From an uncultured Chloroflexota bacterium (GTDB lineage Bacteria > Chloroflexota > Anaerolineae > Aggregatilineales > Phototrophicaceae), in the NCBI GenBank assembly GCA_937870805.1, contig CALMZT010000898.1:1-5199 (forward strand): 5,199 nt of DNA. Reading direction: 5' to 3'. The position numbers and the translations under genes are program-made. The notes beneath the pieces were generated by a model. The model was not told the origin of the DNA. It saw only the letters and a program-made list of their open reading frames with translations, and did not search any database. Below are positions 1-5,152 of the stretch, in pieces (the first letter of the stretch is position 1; every line of letters begins with the position of its first letter).

Positions 1-20
1 CAGTTAACCCCTCTGCCCAA

Positions 21-57
21 CCCTCGCCGCTTCGCTTACATGCCAGCGGAGAGAGGG
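21..57. repeat. Degenerate repeat hairpin with shared 18-mer
   Basis: CCCTC (21-25) and CCGCT (27-31) can pair with GAGGG (53-57) and AGCGG (45-49), giving an interrupted hairpin. Its loop side carries CGCCGCTTCGCTTACATG (25-42), which recurs exactly at 2590-2607 inside another hairpin. The C/T-rich left side and G/A-rich right side resemble a worn copy of the CCCCTCTCCC hairpin at 3979-4011. It lies in the 3' flank of the WD40 gene. A dispersed noncoding repeat is the likeliest reading, and no function is visible. Confidence 0.5.
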
Positions 58-59
58 AG

Positions 60-81
60 AAAAACAGGAGCCTGTTGGCTC
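60..81 (-). terminator. Possible intrinsic terminator of the WD40 lipoprotein gene
   Basis: Read on the minus strand, GAGCC (81-77), loop AACA and GGCTC (72-68) form a 5-bp GC-rich stem. It is followed by CTG and then five T residues (64-60). It lies about 95 bases beyond the stop codon of the minus-strand gene. The stem is short and the T run is three bases away from it, so the call is tentative. Confidence 0.4.
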
Positions 82-174
82 AACATCACGAAAACAAGGC
101 ATCAAAGCGAAAGTCCAGTGATTATTATTCTACCCACACTGTCAAGCGAGACCACCAGTTCTTTCCTTTACAAT

Positions 175-2274
175 CTAAGGCAAGCCCCATAAGCGGATCG
201 TGCCATCTGCGCCGCCTGTTGCAAAGACGCTGCCGTCCTGGCGGAAGGATACGCTGTTCACAGCGTCAAGCTGGGCGGTTAAATCGTTCAGCAAAATGCC
301 GGAGCGCACATCCCACACACGCACATAACCGTTACGGCTTGTCGACACGATCAACCGTCCATTGGGACTGAAGGCGACTTCGCTCACGTCTTCACCTTGT
401 GCTTGCACCCCTCTCGGCAGCGGGTCTTCATCTTCCAGATTCCAGATCAGCACTCGCGCATCACCACCGCCCGACGCCAGCAGGAAACCATCATAGCTGA
501 ACGTCACACTCTCCACCCAACCTTGCTGCCCGTAAAGCGTATTCACAAGTAATCCGCTTTCCACATCCCAGATCTTGATCGTCCCATCGCGGCTGCCCGA
601 CGCTAGGCGCACGCCGTCGGGGCTGAACGCCACACTTTCCACCCAGTCAGTATGTTCCAGCATCAACGAAACTTCGCCCAGCATATCCACATCCCACAGC
701 CGCACCTCGCCCTGTTGGCATACATCAGCTACAAGCTGCGCACAGCCACCGGACACCAGCAAACGTCCATCTGCGCTAAACGCTACGCTGCGCACATCGT
801 TAGCGTGCCCTGTGAGCCGATATACTCTGTTACAGGGATGAGTCTGCTGTGCTAAATCCGAAAGCCCTGCATAAATTTCGGTTCGGTCACAGGGTGATAA
901 TTCATTCGCGTATAGGTCTTGGTCCAGCGCCGCCTGTAAATCCCACAGCAAAATTGTGCTGTCGCGGCTGCCCGATGCCAGCCGTGTGCCATCGGGACTG
1001 AAGGCAACAGACAAAATAGCGTCCTCATGCCCGCGCAGCGTTGCGACTTCATTACCGCTTTGTGCATCCCACAGATGTATGGCGTTGTCATCGGTGCCAG
1101 CGGCAATCAATGAACCATCAGGGCTGAAGGCGACACTGATGACGTCGCTGCCGAAACCACTTAACTGATTCAGCGGACCGCCGATGCTGATTCCCCAGAT
1201 GCGCACCTTGCCGTCGTTGCCGCCCGAAATCAGCATCGTGTTATCCGGCGAAATCACAGCATTCGTGACTACTGCCGCATGATCGTTCATCTCCAGAATT
1301 GGGGCACGCGAGTTGACGCTCCAGATACGCACTGTCCCGTCGAGGCTGGCGGAAGTCAACATGCGTCCGTTGGGGCTGAAACTGACGCTTTGTACGCCGC
1401 GCGTATGTCCTGACAGCTCGCCAATCTGTTCAAACGTTGCCATATCCCACAGGTGGACATTGTTGTCGATTCCGTTAGCGTCCTGATGCCCTGACGCCAG
1501 TGTCTGTCCATCCGGGCTGAAAGCGACGCTCATCACTGCGCCTGCAAAAGTATCTAAACGTGTTGGACTGCCTTCCTGCACTGCGCCGTTCATATCCAAT
1601 GTCCACAGCAAAATCGCGTGGTTAACGCTGCCTGCTGCTAAAAGTAAAGTGCTGCCGTCGGTGATCGGATTGAATGCGACGCTGGTGATAGGCTGATTCT
1701 GGCGCAGTGGTTCGCCGATGGCGTTGCCGAAGATGCCGCCATCCAATGCGGTTTGGCTGATGTCCCAGAGGCGCACGCTGTTGTCGTCGCTGGAGGATGC
1801 CAGAATCGTGCCATCGGGGCTGAAAGCGACGCCTGTTATCCGCCCGCCATGTGGCATTGGCTCACCGATGGGGCTGCCGGAGAGGGCGTCCCACACTCGC
1901 ACAGTGCCATCTTCGCCGGCTGATGCCAACCGCGTGCCGTCTGCGCTGAAGGTAACGGTTGTCACAGCGCCGTCATGACCCGCAAGCAAGCGGGGGGTAG
2001 GCGGCTCGAAATGCCGTGTGCTGAGAATGGTCGCGCCATCATAAAGCCAGATGCCTAAACTGCTGGCAACTGCCAGGTACGAGCCATCGGGCGCAAGCGC
2101 GATCTTGATGATCTCGCCGCGTCCCAGTGTGCCCAAAAGCTGTACCGCGTTCACATTGCTAGGGATGAGCGCCGCGCGCGCGCCAAAATCCCCGCCTGGC
2201 ACAGCGCCGAGCGTACACCCAGCAACCCCTAAACAGATGACGAGCAGCACGACAGAAAGTTTTATTCGCAGCAT
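175..2274 (-). CDS. Secreted WD40-repeat lipoprotein, two seven-bladed propellers
   Basis: This 699-residue protein begins with a lipoprotein signal peptide: basic start MLRIK, hydrophobic core, and lipobox Val17-Ala18-Gly19-Cys20. It should be lipid-anchored outside the cytoplasmic membrane. The rest is WD40 repeats with the typical VAFSPDG...LASGS.DGT...WD pattern. I count 14, ending near residues 88, 129, 171, 225, 277, 319, 361, 403, 445, 528, 570, 612, 655 and 697. This fits two seven-bladed propellers (about 45-361 and 373-697). The first blade is degenerate. There is a 40-residue insert (446-487) between blades 9 and 10, and another in blade 10. The only cysteines of the mature chain besides Cys20 are 462, 481, 511 and 519, all in these inserts, so disulfides are plausible. 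No catalytic domain is present, so a binding or scaffold role is inferred; the partner is unknown. The ATG has a good upstream GAGGGG. WD40 identity is very safe; the ligand is not known. Confidence 0.95.
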   Translation of the reverse strand: MLRIKLSVVLLVICLGVAGCTLGAVPGGDFGARAALIPSNVNAVQLLGTLGRGEIIKIALAPDGSYLAVASSLGIWLYDGATILSTRHFEPPTPRLLAGHDGAVTTVTFSADGTRLASAGEDGTVRVWDALSGSPIGEPMPHGGRITGVAFSPDGTILASSSDDNSVRLWDISQTALDGGIFGNAIGEPLRQNQPITSVAFNPITDGSTLLLAAGSVNHAILLWTLDMNGAVQEGSPTRLDTFAGAVMSVAFSPDGQTLASGHQDANGIDNNVHLWDMATFEQIGELSGHTRGVQSVSFSPNGRMLTSASLDGTVRIWSVNSRAPILEMNDHAAVVTNAVISPDNTMLISGGNDGKVRIWGISIGGPLNQLSGFGSDVISVAFSPDGSLIAAGTDDNAIHLWDAQSGNEVATLRGHEDAILSVAFSPDGTRLASGSRDSTILLWDLQAALDQDLYANELSPCDRTEIYAGLSDLAQQTHPCNRVYRLTGHANDVRSVAFSADGRLLVSGGCAQLVADVCQQGEVRLWDVDMLGEVSLMLEHTDWVESVAFSPDGVRLASGSRDGTIKIWDVESGLLVNTLYGQQGWVESVTFSYDGFLLASGGGDARVLIWNLEDEDPLPRGVQAQGEDVSEVAFSPNGRLIVSTSRNGYVRVWDVRSGILLNDLTAQLDAVNSVSFRQDGSVFATGGADGTIRLWGLP

Positions 2275-2299
2275 GGCTTCCCCTCAACATTCGCTTTCC

Positions 2300-2308
2300 A
2301 TTGTAACA
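2300..2308 (-). promoter_or_regulatory. Candidate extended -10 promoter of the WD40 gene
   Basis: On the minus strand TGTTACAAT reads as an extended -10 element: TGn at 2308-2306, then TACAAT at 2305-2300 (five of six consensus bases). It would start transcription near 2293, giving a leader of about 19 bases that carries the GAGGGG ribosome site. I see no good -35 hexamer at 16-18 bases upstream. This weakens the call, although extended -10 promoters tolerate it. Confidence 0.4.
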
Positions 2309-2397
2309 TGGAGCATGTTTACCGATGGCGTAAAGCTTTGTTTTGTAGGGCGATTGCATGAAATTTAATGAAAAGGCTATGAGGGTTCACAACATAT

Positions 2398-2456
2398 TTG
2401 TAGGGACAAGCGTACAGGGCTGAGCAGCGGACGAACACACAGGTTCGCCCCTACAA
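2398..2456. repeat. Repeat module A with TTGTAGGG / CCCTACAA ends
   Basis: The module is bounded by perfect 8-base inverted ends TTGTAGGG (2398-2405) and CCCTACAA (2449-2456). It contains GAACACACAGGTTCGCCCC, which recurs with one change in module B (2732-2753). It forms part of the left arm of the large palindrome. Similar GTTCGCCCCTAC-ended hairpins are, as I recall, common dispersed repeats in Chloroflexota and some other environmental genomes; this was not checked. Confidence 0.6.
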
Positions 2457-2467
2457 TGACGTTTCTG

Positions 2468-2685
2468 ACCTTCCTTGACCCAATTCACGATTTTGATGCA
2501 ATCGCCCTGCCCCCTTATCCCTTTTCATGCAATCGCCTTATTTGTTATGCCACCCTTTACGGGAGTGGTGATTTTCAAAGTCGGGCGCACGCCGCTTCGC
2601 TTACATGGTGCGCCCCTACGTATCCTCACCACTCCGCCTTTACTAGGGCGATTGCATCAAAATCATGGGGTGGGTCAAGAAAGGT
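2468..2685. repeat. MITE-like unit with 41-base terminal inverted repeats
   Basis: The inverted repeats 2468-2508 and 2645-2685 match at 36 of 41 positions, with a 20-base perfect core GATTTTGATGCAATCGCCCT (2489-2508) whose complement is 2645-2664. A third, shorter copy of the core, TTTTCATGCAATCGCC, sits inside at 2522-2537, and a fourth relative lies outside at 2347-2363. No clear target-site duplication is visible at the ends, and the symmetry continues outward, so these may not be true element termini. No transposase is encoded within the 218 bases. Confidence 0.65.
2562..2635. repeat. Internal two-tier hairpin (module C)
   Basis: The outer stem GGAGTGGTGA (2562-2571) pairs perfectly with TCACCACTCC (2626-2635). 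The inner stem GGGCGCAC (2583-2590) pairs perfectly with GTGCGCCC (2608-2615). The inner stem begins the 18-mer CGCCGCTTCGCTTACATG (2590-2607) also found at 25-42; most of that 18-mer forms the loop. The hairpin's axis is offset by about 22 bases from that of the large palindrome. It therefore looks like a separate module, perhaps inserted into the element or added later. Confidence 0.65.
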
Positions 2686-2696
2686 TACAAGCGTTG

Positions 2697-2753
2697 TTGT
2701 AGGTGCCGTCCCATAGGTCTGCCCGATGGGCGAACACATAGGTTCGCCCCTAC
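2697..2753. repeat. Repeat module B, partner of module A
   Basis: This module begins TTGTAGG and ends GCCCCTAC. It contains GGGCGAACACATAGGTTCGCCC (2729-2750 region), a self-complementary stretch with a 7-base stem GGGCGAA/TTCGCCC. The last 22 bases match module A at 21 positions in direct orientation, while the module as a whole also lies in the mirror position of A within the large palindrome. Both relationships hold because the module is itself roughly palindromic. Confidence 0.6.
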
Positions 2754-2822
2754 GGATTTGTTATGAACCCTTGTAGCCTTCGAGCTAAATTTGATGCGAT
2801 TGCCCCAGCCTTTACACAACAC

Positions 2823-2851
2823 TTGACACCCTTGTTCAGGAGTGCTAGGAT
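2823..2851 (+). promoter_or_regulatory. Sigma-70-type promoter of the riboswitch transcript
   Basis: A perfect -35 hexamer TTGACA (2823-2828), a 17-base spacer and the -10 hexamer TAGGAT (2846-2851) are preceded by TGC at 2843-2845, an extended -10 motif. Transcription would start close to 2858, only a few bases before the first helix of the S-box aptamer. This is the arrangement expected for a short riboswitch leader. The promoter begins 15 bases after the outer end of the large palindrome. Confidence 0.8.
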
Positions 2852-2860
2852 GAATCTTAA

Positions 2861-2965
2861 ATCTCATCCAGAGTGGGGAAGAGTACGGCTCGTTGAACCC
2901 ACAGCAACCCCCGAAGCGTCGGGAAGGTGCTAAATCCGGCAGGCATGTGACCTGCAAGATGAGGG
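2861..2965 (+). promoter_or_regulatory. SAM-I (S-box) riboswitch aptamer
   Basis: The aptamer shows the full four-helix S-box plan. P1 is CTCATC (2863-2868) with GATGAG (2958-2963). P2 is GTGGG (2873-2877) with CCCAC (2898-2902), followed by a purine-rich internal loop (GAAGAG opposite TTGAA) in the kink-turn position. The conserved GCAACC begins at 2904. P3 has CCCGA/TCGGG, followed by the conserved AAGGTGCTAAATCC (2924-2937). P4 is GCAGG (2939-2943) with CCTGC (2951-2955). CGG in the P2 loop (2886-2888) can pair with CCG (2936-2938), the expected pseudoknot. The family binds S-adenosylmethionine. With the terminator just downstream, bound ligand should stop transcription of the gene at 3075. 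Confidence 0.95.
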
Positions 2966-2988
2966 AACGACACAGACACGATGTTTCG

Positions 2989-3020
2989 CGCCCTTTCAGC
3001 TTGCTGGAGGGGCGTTTTTT
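2989..3020 (+). terminator. Riboswitch-controlled intrinsic terminator
   Basis: CGCCCTTTCAGC (2989-3000) pairs with GCTGGAGGGGCG (3003-3014), including three G-T wobbles. It closes on a stable C-TT-G turn and is followed by six T residues (3015-3020). An alternative antiterminator is visible: GCAAGATGAGGG (2954-2965) can pair with 2993-3004 at 11 of 12 positions, including two wobbles. That pairing uses up the 3' strands of P4 and P1, so it is exclusive with the SAM-bound aptamer. This supports transcriptional OFF control by SAM. Confidence 0.9.
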
Positions 3021-3074
3021 CATTAAGCGTTCATCCAGCGCCCGCCAACGCCACGAAGTCAGAGGTTAGCAACT

Positions 3075-3830
3075 ATGTCTTACCCGATTTTGGAATTTGA
3101 CCCAACACCCCTCGCCATCATCGAACCCTCACAGGTGCTTAAGCCGCTGGACACTATGCCGGAACGTCTGGTGTTCTGCTTTTTCCAGAAGGTGATCGAG
3201 AAGGTGTGCAAAGACGCGGAACTCGTGACGCATCTTGGCAGCGAGTTGGGCGAAAATCCGGTGTACGCTGTGGAGGTCGGCGGCACGCGCATCGCGGTGG
3301 TGCATCCCGGCGTGGGCGCGCCGCTGGCGGCAGGTTTCATGGATGAATTGATCGCATTGGGCGCACGCAAGTTTATCGCTTGTGGTGGTGCGGGCGTGTT
3401 GAACCGTGAGATCGCCGTTGGGCATGTGATTGTACCGGATGCAGCCGTGCGCGACGAAGGCACATCGTATCATTATCTACCGCCTGCGCGCGAAGTACAC
3501 GCCAGTCCTGAAGCGATCACGGCAATCATCGACACCTTGGACGCGCATGAAGTATCCTACATCGTCGGCAAAACGTGGACAACCGACGGGTTGTACCGCG
3601 AAACGCCTGCTAAAATCCTCCGCCGCAAAGCGGAAGGGTGTATAACGGTAGAGATGGAAGCCGCCGCGTTTTTCGCCGTCGCGCAGTTTCGCGGCGTCAC
3701 CTTCGGGCAGGTGTTGTACGGCGGTGACGACATCAGCGGTGACGCATGGGATCATCGTGGTTGGCATCGGCAAGCCGACACGCGCGAAAAACTGTTCTGG
3801 CTGGCAGCCAAAGCCGCAGCAAGACTGTAA
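3075..3830 (+). CDS. Nucleoside phosphorylase/nucleosidase-fold enzyme under SAM riboswitch
   Basis: This 251-residue protein has the usual length of the hexameric uridine/purine phosphorylase superfamily (PNP_UDP_1 type). Recognisable parts in order are: HPGVGAPLAAGFMDEL (77-92), like the GIGGPS...EEL segment; CGGAGVLN (103-110) in the glycine-rich loop; AAVRDEGTSYHY (123-134), close to the ASVRLDGASLHF stretch of E. coli uridine phosphorylase; TVEMEAA (191-197), the ribose-binding Glu193-Met194-Glu195; and GGDDISGD (216-223), in the place of the catalytic Asp loop of purine phosphorylases and MTA/SAH nucleosidase. The phosphate-site motif Gly-Asp-Pro-x-Arg is absent: AIIEPSQV (14-21) stands there. 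The Arg before the glycine-rich loop is also missing (Ala102), as are the uracil-contacting Gln and Arg of GQERYD. Uridine phosphorolysis is therefore unlikely. The SAM riboswitch upstream suggests a SAM-derived nucleoside as substrate, phosphorolysed or hydrolysed. AGAGG lies 9 bases before the ATG. The alignment was made from memory, so the exact substrate remains open. Confidence 0.88.
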   Translation: MSYPILEFDPTPLAIIEPSQVLKPLDTMPERLVFCFFQKVIEKVCKDAELVTHLGSELGENPVYAVEVGGTRIAVVHPGVGAPLAAGFMDELIALGARKFIACGGAGVLNREIAVGHVIVPDAAVRDEGTSYHYLPPAREVHASPEAITAIIDTLDAHEVSYIVGKTWTTDGLYRETPAKILRRKAEGCITVEMEAAAFFAVAQFRGVTFGQVLYGGDDISGDAWDHRGWHRQADTREKLFWLAAKAAARL

Positions 3831-3849
3831 ATCGTCAACCAGCTAGCCA

Positions 3850-3864
3850 GAGGTTCAAAACCTC
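3850..3864. repeat. Small hairpin after the phosphorylase-fold gene
   Basis: GAGGTT (3850-3855) and AACCTC (3859-3864) form a perfect 6-bp stem with a three-base loop, 20 bases after the stop codon. No T run follows, so it is not a classic intrinsic terminator. It could protect the 3' end of the message or be a dispersed repeat. The flanking CTCCGTCT (3862-3869) recurs inverted as AGACGGAG (3942-3949). Confidence 0.45.
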
Positions 3865-3884
3865 CGTCTAGGGATAACTTTTTA

Positions 3885-3900
3885 AACCCCTCAAGGGGTT
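3885..3900. repeat. Hairpin AACCCC-TCAA-GGGGTT, weak terminator candidate
   Basis: A perfect 6-bp stem AACCCC (3885-3890) with GGGGTT (3895-3900) encloses the loop TCAA. It is preceded by TTTTT (3879-3883) and followed by AGAACT, so neither strand has a T run directly after the stem. It may assist termination after the gene ending at 3830, but the evidence is limited. Confidence 0.35.
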
Positions 3901-3978
3901 AGAACTAACAGTATCAACCTCTTATGCAGTTTAACTTTTAAAGACGGAGTAAAGGGCATTTGTGCCCCTCACCCCCGA

Positions 3979-4011
3979 CCCCTCTCCCACTCGCTTCGCG
4001 GGGGAGAGGGG
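3979..4011. repeat. CCCCTCTCCC / GGGAGAGGGG dispersed hairpin repeat
   Basis: A perfect 10-bp inverted repeat pairs 3979-3988 with 4002-4011. The loop holds a second small stem CGC/GCG (3992-3994 with 3998-4000). The preceding CCCCTCACCCCCGA and this stem resemble a highly abundant intergenic repeat that I recall from Chloroflexota and related genomes. A degenerate relative may lie at 21-57. No function is visible, and it is not followed by a T run. Confidence 0.55.
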
Positions 4012-4091
4012 AGCAAGACAGGCGAGAGTTGGCGGTGCGATACTCCGTACTATTTAGTTAAAGAGCATCAGAGGTTTCCAAATTGAGGTAG

Positions 4092-4112
4092 CTTGGGGGT
4101 TTGAACCCCAAG
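4092..4112. repeat. Hairpin overlapping the possible GTG start
   Basis: CTTGGGG (4092-4098) pairs perfectly with CCCCAAG (4106-4112) around the loop GTTTGAA. The last G of the stem is the first base of the GTG at 4112, so a ribosome starting there would meet a closed structure. This is one reason the ATG at 4136 is preferred as start of the following gene. The central GGTTTGAACC is close to the inverse of the 3850-3864 hairpin. Confidence 0.45.
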
Positions 4113-4135
4113 TGTTAAGCAGTGAGCAGCACCCA

Positions 4136-5152
4136 ATGGCAGCGCAAGAACGGAAACACCCAACCACCGAGACCGAAGCCGTCCACCACTTCAACGAAGC
4201 GGAACGTAATGCCATGCGCGCGCACTTGCAGCGCTGCGAAGTGCGCGTGGGCACTCTGCATCGCATTGCGACGGCGCACATTAGTGTCGCGGGGTTGATG
4301 GTGCTCATTCCGGTGTTTTTCAAAGACCTCGTGAGCGAACTGATTCAAATGCTGCTGCGCAACTTTACGCCGATTTTGAGCAGTGAAGGCATCGTCCCCG
4401 GCTTAGTGCTGTACATTTCAATCAGTTTGGTACTGTATTTGCTGCTGTTCATTCCGCTGCGTGCGCTGTATTTGCTGTTTAAGGACATTGTGGACTTTTA
4501 CTTTGGCATTCATACGCCGGGCTTTCCTGAAACGGTGCAAAACCCATCGTTCGCCTTTACCGCAATTGCTTTTTCGCCGGACGAATCGCTGAACGTCAAG
4601 CGCGAAGTGCTGCGTTACCAATATGAACCTGCCAGCATCGACTTTACGCTGCCGTTCAGCGCGGGCAAGCGCCTCGAATACTTTGGTGCTTTTGAGCAGA
4701 AGCCGGAATTGGACGCGCTGGAAGCCATGCGCGACCCTACTGGATTGCGCGCTGAAGGGCTGGTCGCAGATGGCGTGAATGACGAAGACATCAAACACTT
4801 CAACGCTGCCTTCGCCATCAATCGCGCGGTGGAACGTAACCTTGTCGAAGAGGTGGCGAAAACTGAAATGTCGTTGGTGCGTCATGTGATGTATACGCGG
4901 CGTGTCGTGCTGCGCTACGTGAAGACGACGCTGGTATTCGTGTGGACGCTGTTGATGTTGTTCGTCATTGAATCGTTCCTGCTGTCGCAAATCCTGCCGC
5001 CGTTCGTGACTTTGGCTGCGGGTTGTCTGTTGTGGTCGCTGCCTGTGACGTGGATGATGCACATGCCCATTGAATGGATTTATCGTCCCATTACTCGTGT
5101 GAAAGATCGCACGCTGAAAAAGCGTAACTACTCAGGCAGGGACGAGAGGTAG
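4136..5152 (+). CDS. Uncharacterised four-pass membrane protein
   Basis: I do not recognise the family. From ATG 4136 the protein has 338 residues; the in-frame GTG at 4112 would add eight (MLSSEQHP). Neither start has a convincing ribosome site. ATG is chosen because the GTG lies in a hairpin. Numbered from the ATG, a polar, basic N-terminus is followed by hydrophobic segments at about 48-64, 87-115, 262-284 and 289-308. Basic residues before the first segment (MRAHLQRCEVRVGTLHR), before the third (RRVVLRYVK) and at the end (RVKDRTLKKR) place both termini and the 145-residue middle domain in the cytoplasm. The middle domain is soluble and charged, with no Walker, kinase or HTH motif that I can see. 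There is no signal peptide. The gene is separated from the upstream gene by a repeat-rich spacer of about 300 bases, so it is probably transcribed separately; TTGGCG (4029) and TATTTA (4051) are only a weak promoter candidate. Confidence 0.85.
   Translation: MAAQERKHPTTETEAVHHFNEAERNAMRAHLQRCEVRVGTLHRIATAHISVAGLMVLIPVFFKDLVSELIQMLLRNFTPILSSEGIVPGLVLYISISLVLYLLLFIPLRALYLLFKDIVDFYFGIHTPGFPETVQNPSFAFTAIAFSPDESLNVKREVLRYQYEPASIDFTLPFSAGKRLEYFGAFEQKPELDALEAMRDPTGLRAEGLVADGVNDEDIKHFNAAFAINRAVERNLVEEVAKTEMSLVRHVMYTRRVVLRYVKTTLVFVWTLLMLFVIESFLLSQILPPFVTLAAGCLLWSLPVTWMMHMPIEWIYRPITRVKDRTLKKRNYSGRDER

Larger units (their letters stand above)
2346..2807. repeat. Large nested imperfect palindrome in the divergent intergenic region
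   Basis: Left arm 2346-2508 is an imperfect inverted copy of right arm 2645-2807. Every matched pair of positions sums to 5153, so there are no insertions or deletions between the arms. By hand count roughly 114 of 163 positions match. Identity is highest at the inner end (36 of 41) and near the outer end (AAATTT at 2361-2366 and 2787-2792; GGGTTCAnAACA at 2383-2394 and its inverse near 2759-2770). The centre 2509-2644 is not symmetric about the same axis and contains a separate hairpin. No open reading frame here looks like a protein gene; short frames that cross it are shadows. It fills nearly all the space between the WD40 gene and the riboswitch promoter. It resembles a miniature inverted-repeat element or stacked repeats, without a recognisable transposase. 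Confidence 0.75.

Noticed and set aside
2347..2363. Cyanobacterial HIP1-like octamer (GCGATTGC / GCAATCGC)
   Set aside because: True HIP1 is GCGATCGC; the octamer here differs by one base and always sits in a longer repeated core, so it belongs to the repeat element.
2456..2716. Plus-strand short frames inside the palindrome (86 and 75 codons)
   Set aside because: They are spelled almost entirely by repeat arms and have no ribosome site; noncoding repeat explains the sequence better.
2398..2753. CRISPR array
   Set aside because: The repeats are few, in mixed orientation and of unequal spacing, without uniform spacers; they are nested inverted repeats.
2685..3023. Minus-strand open frame (112 codons) across the riboswitch
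   Set aside because: It overlaps a complete S-box aptamer, promoter and terminator on the other strand, and its product has no recognisable features.
3850..3866. tRNA T-arm-like string GGTTCAAAACC
   Set aside because: A whole tRNA would not fit between the stop codon at 3830 and this arm, and there is no acceptor stem or CCA after it.
4029..4056. Promoter TTGGCG - 16 bases - TATTTA for the membrane protein gene
   Set aside because: Matches are four and three of six bases; too weak to list as a feature in an AT-poor spacer full of repeats.
4418..5062. Long minus-strand open frame (214 codons) opposite the membrane protein gene
   Set aside because: Its translation is rich in His, Arg and Gln with no domain pattern, as expected from the antisense of a gene with biased codon use. 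The plus-strand frame has coherent membrane segments.
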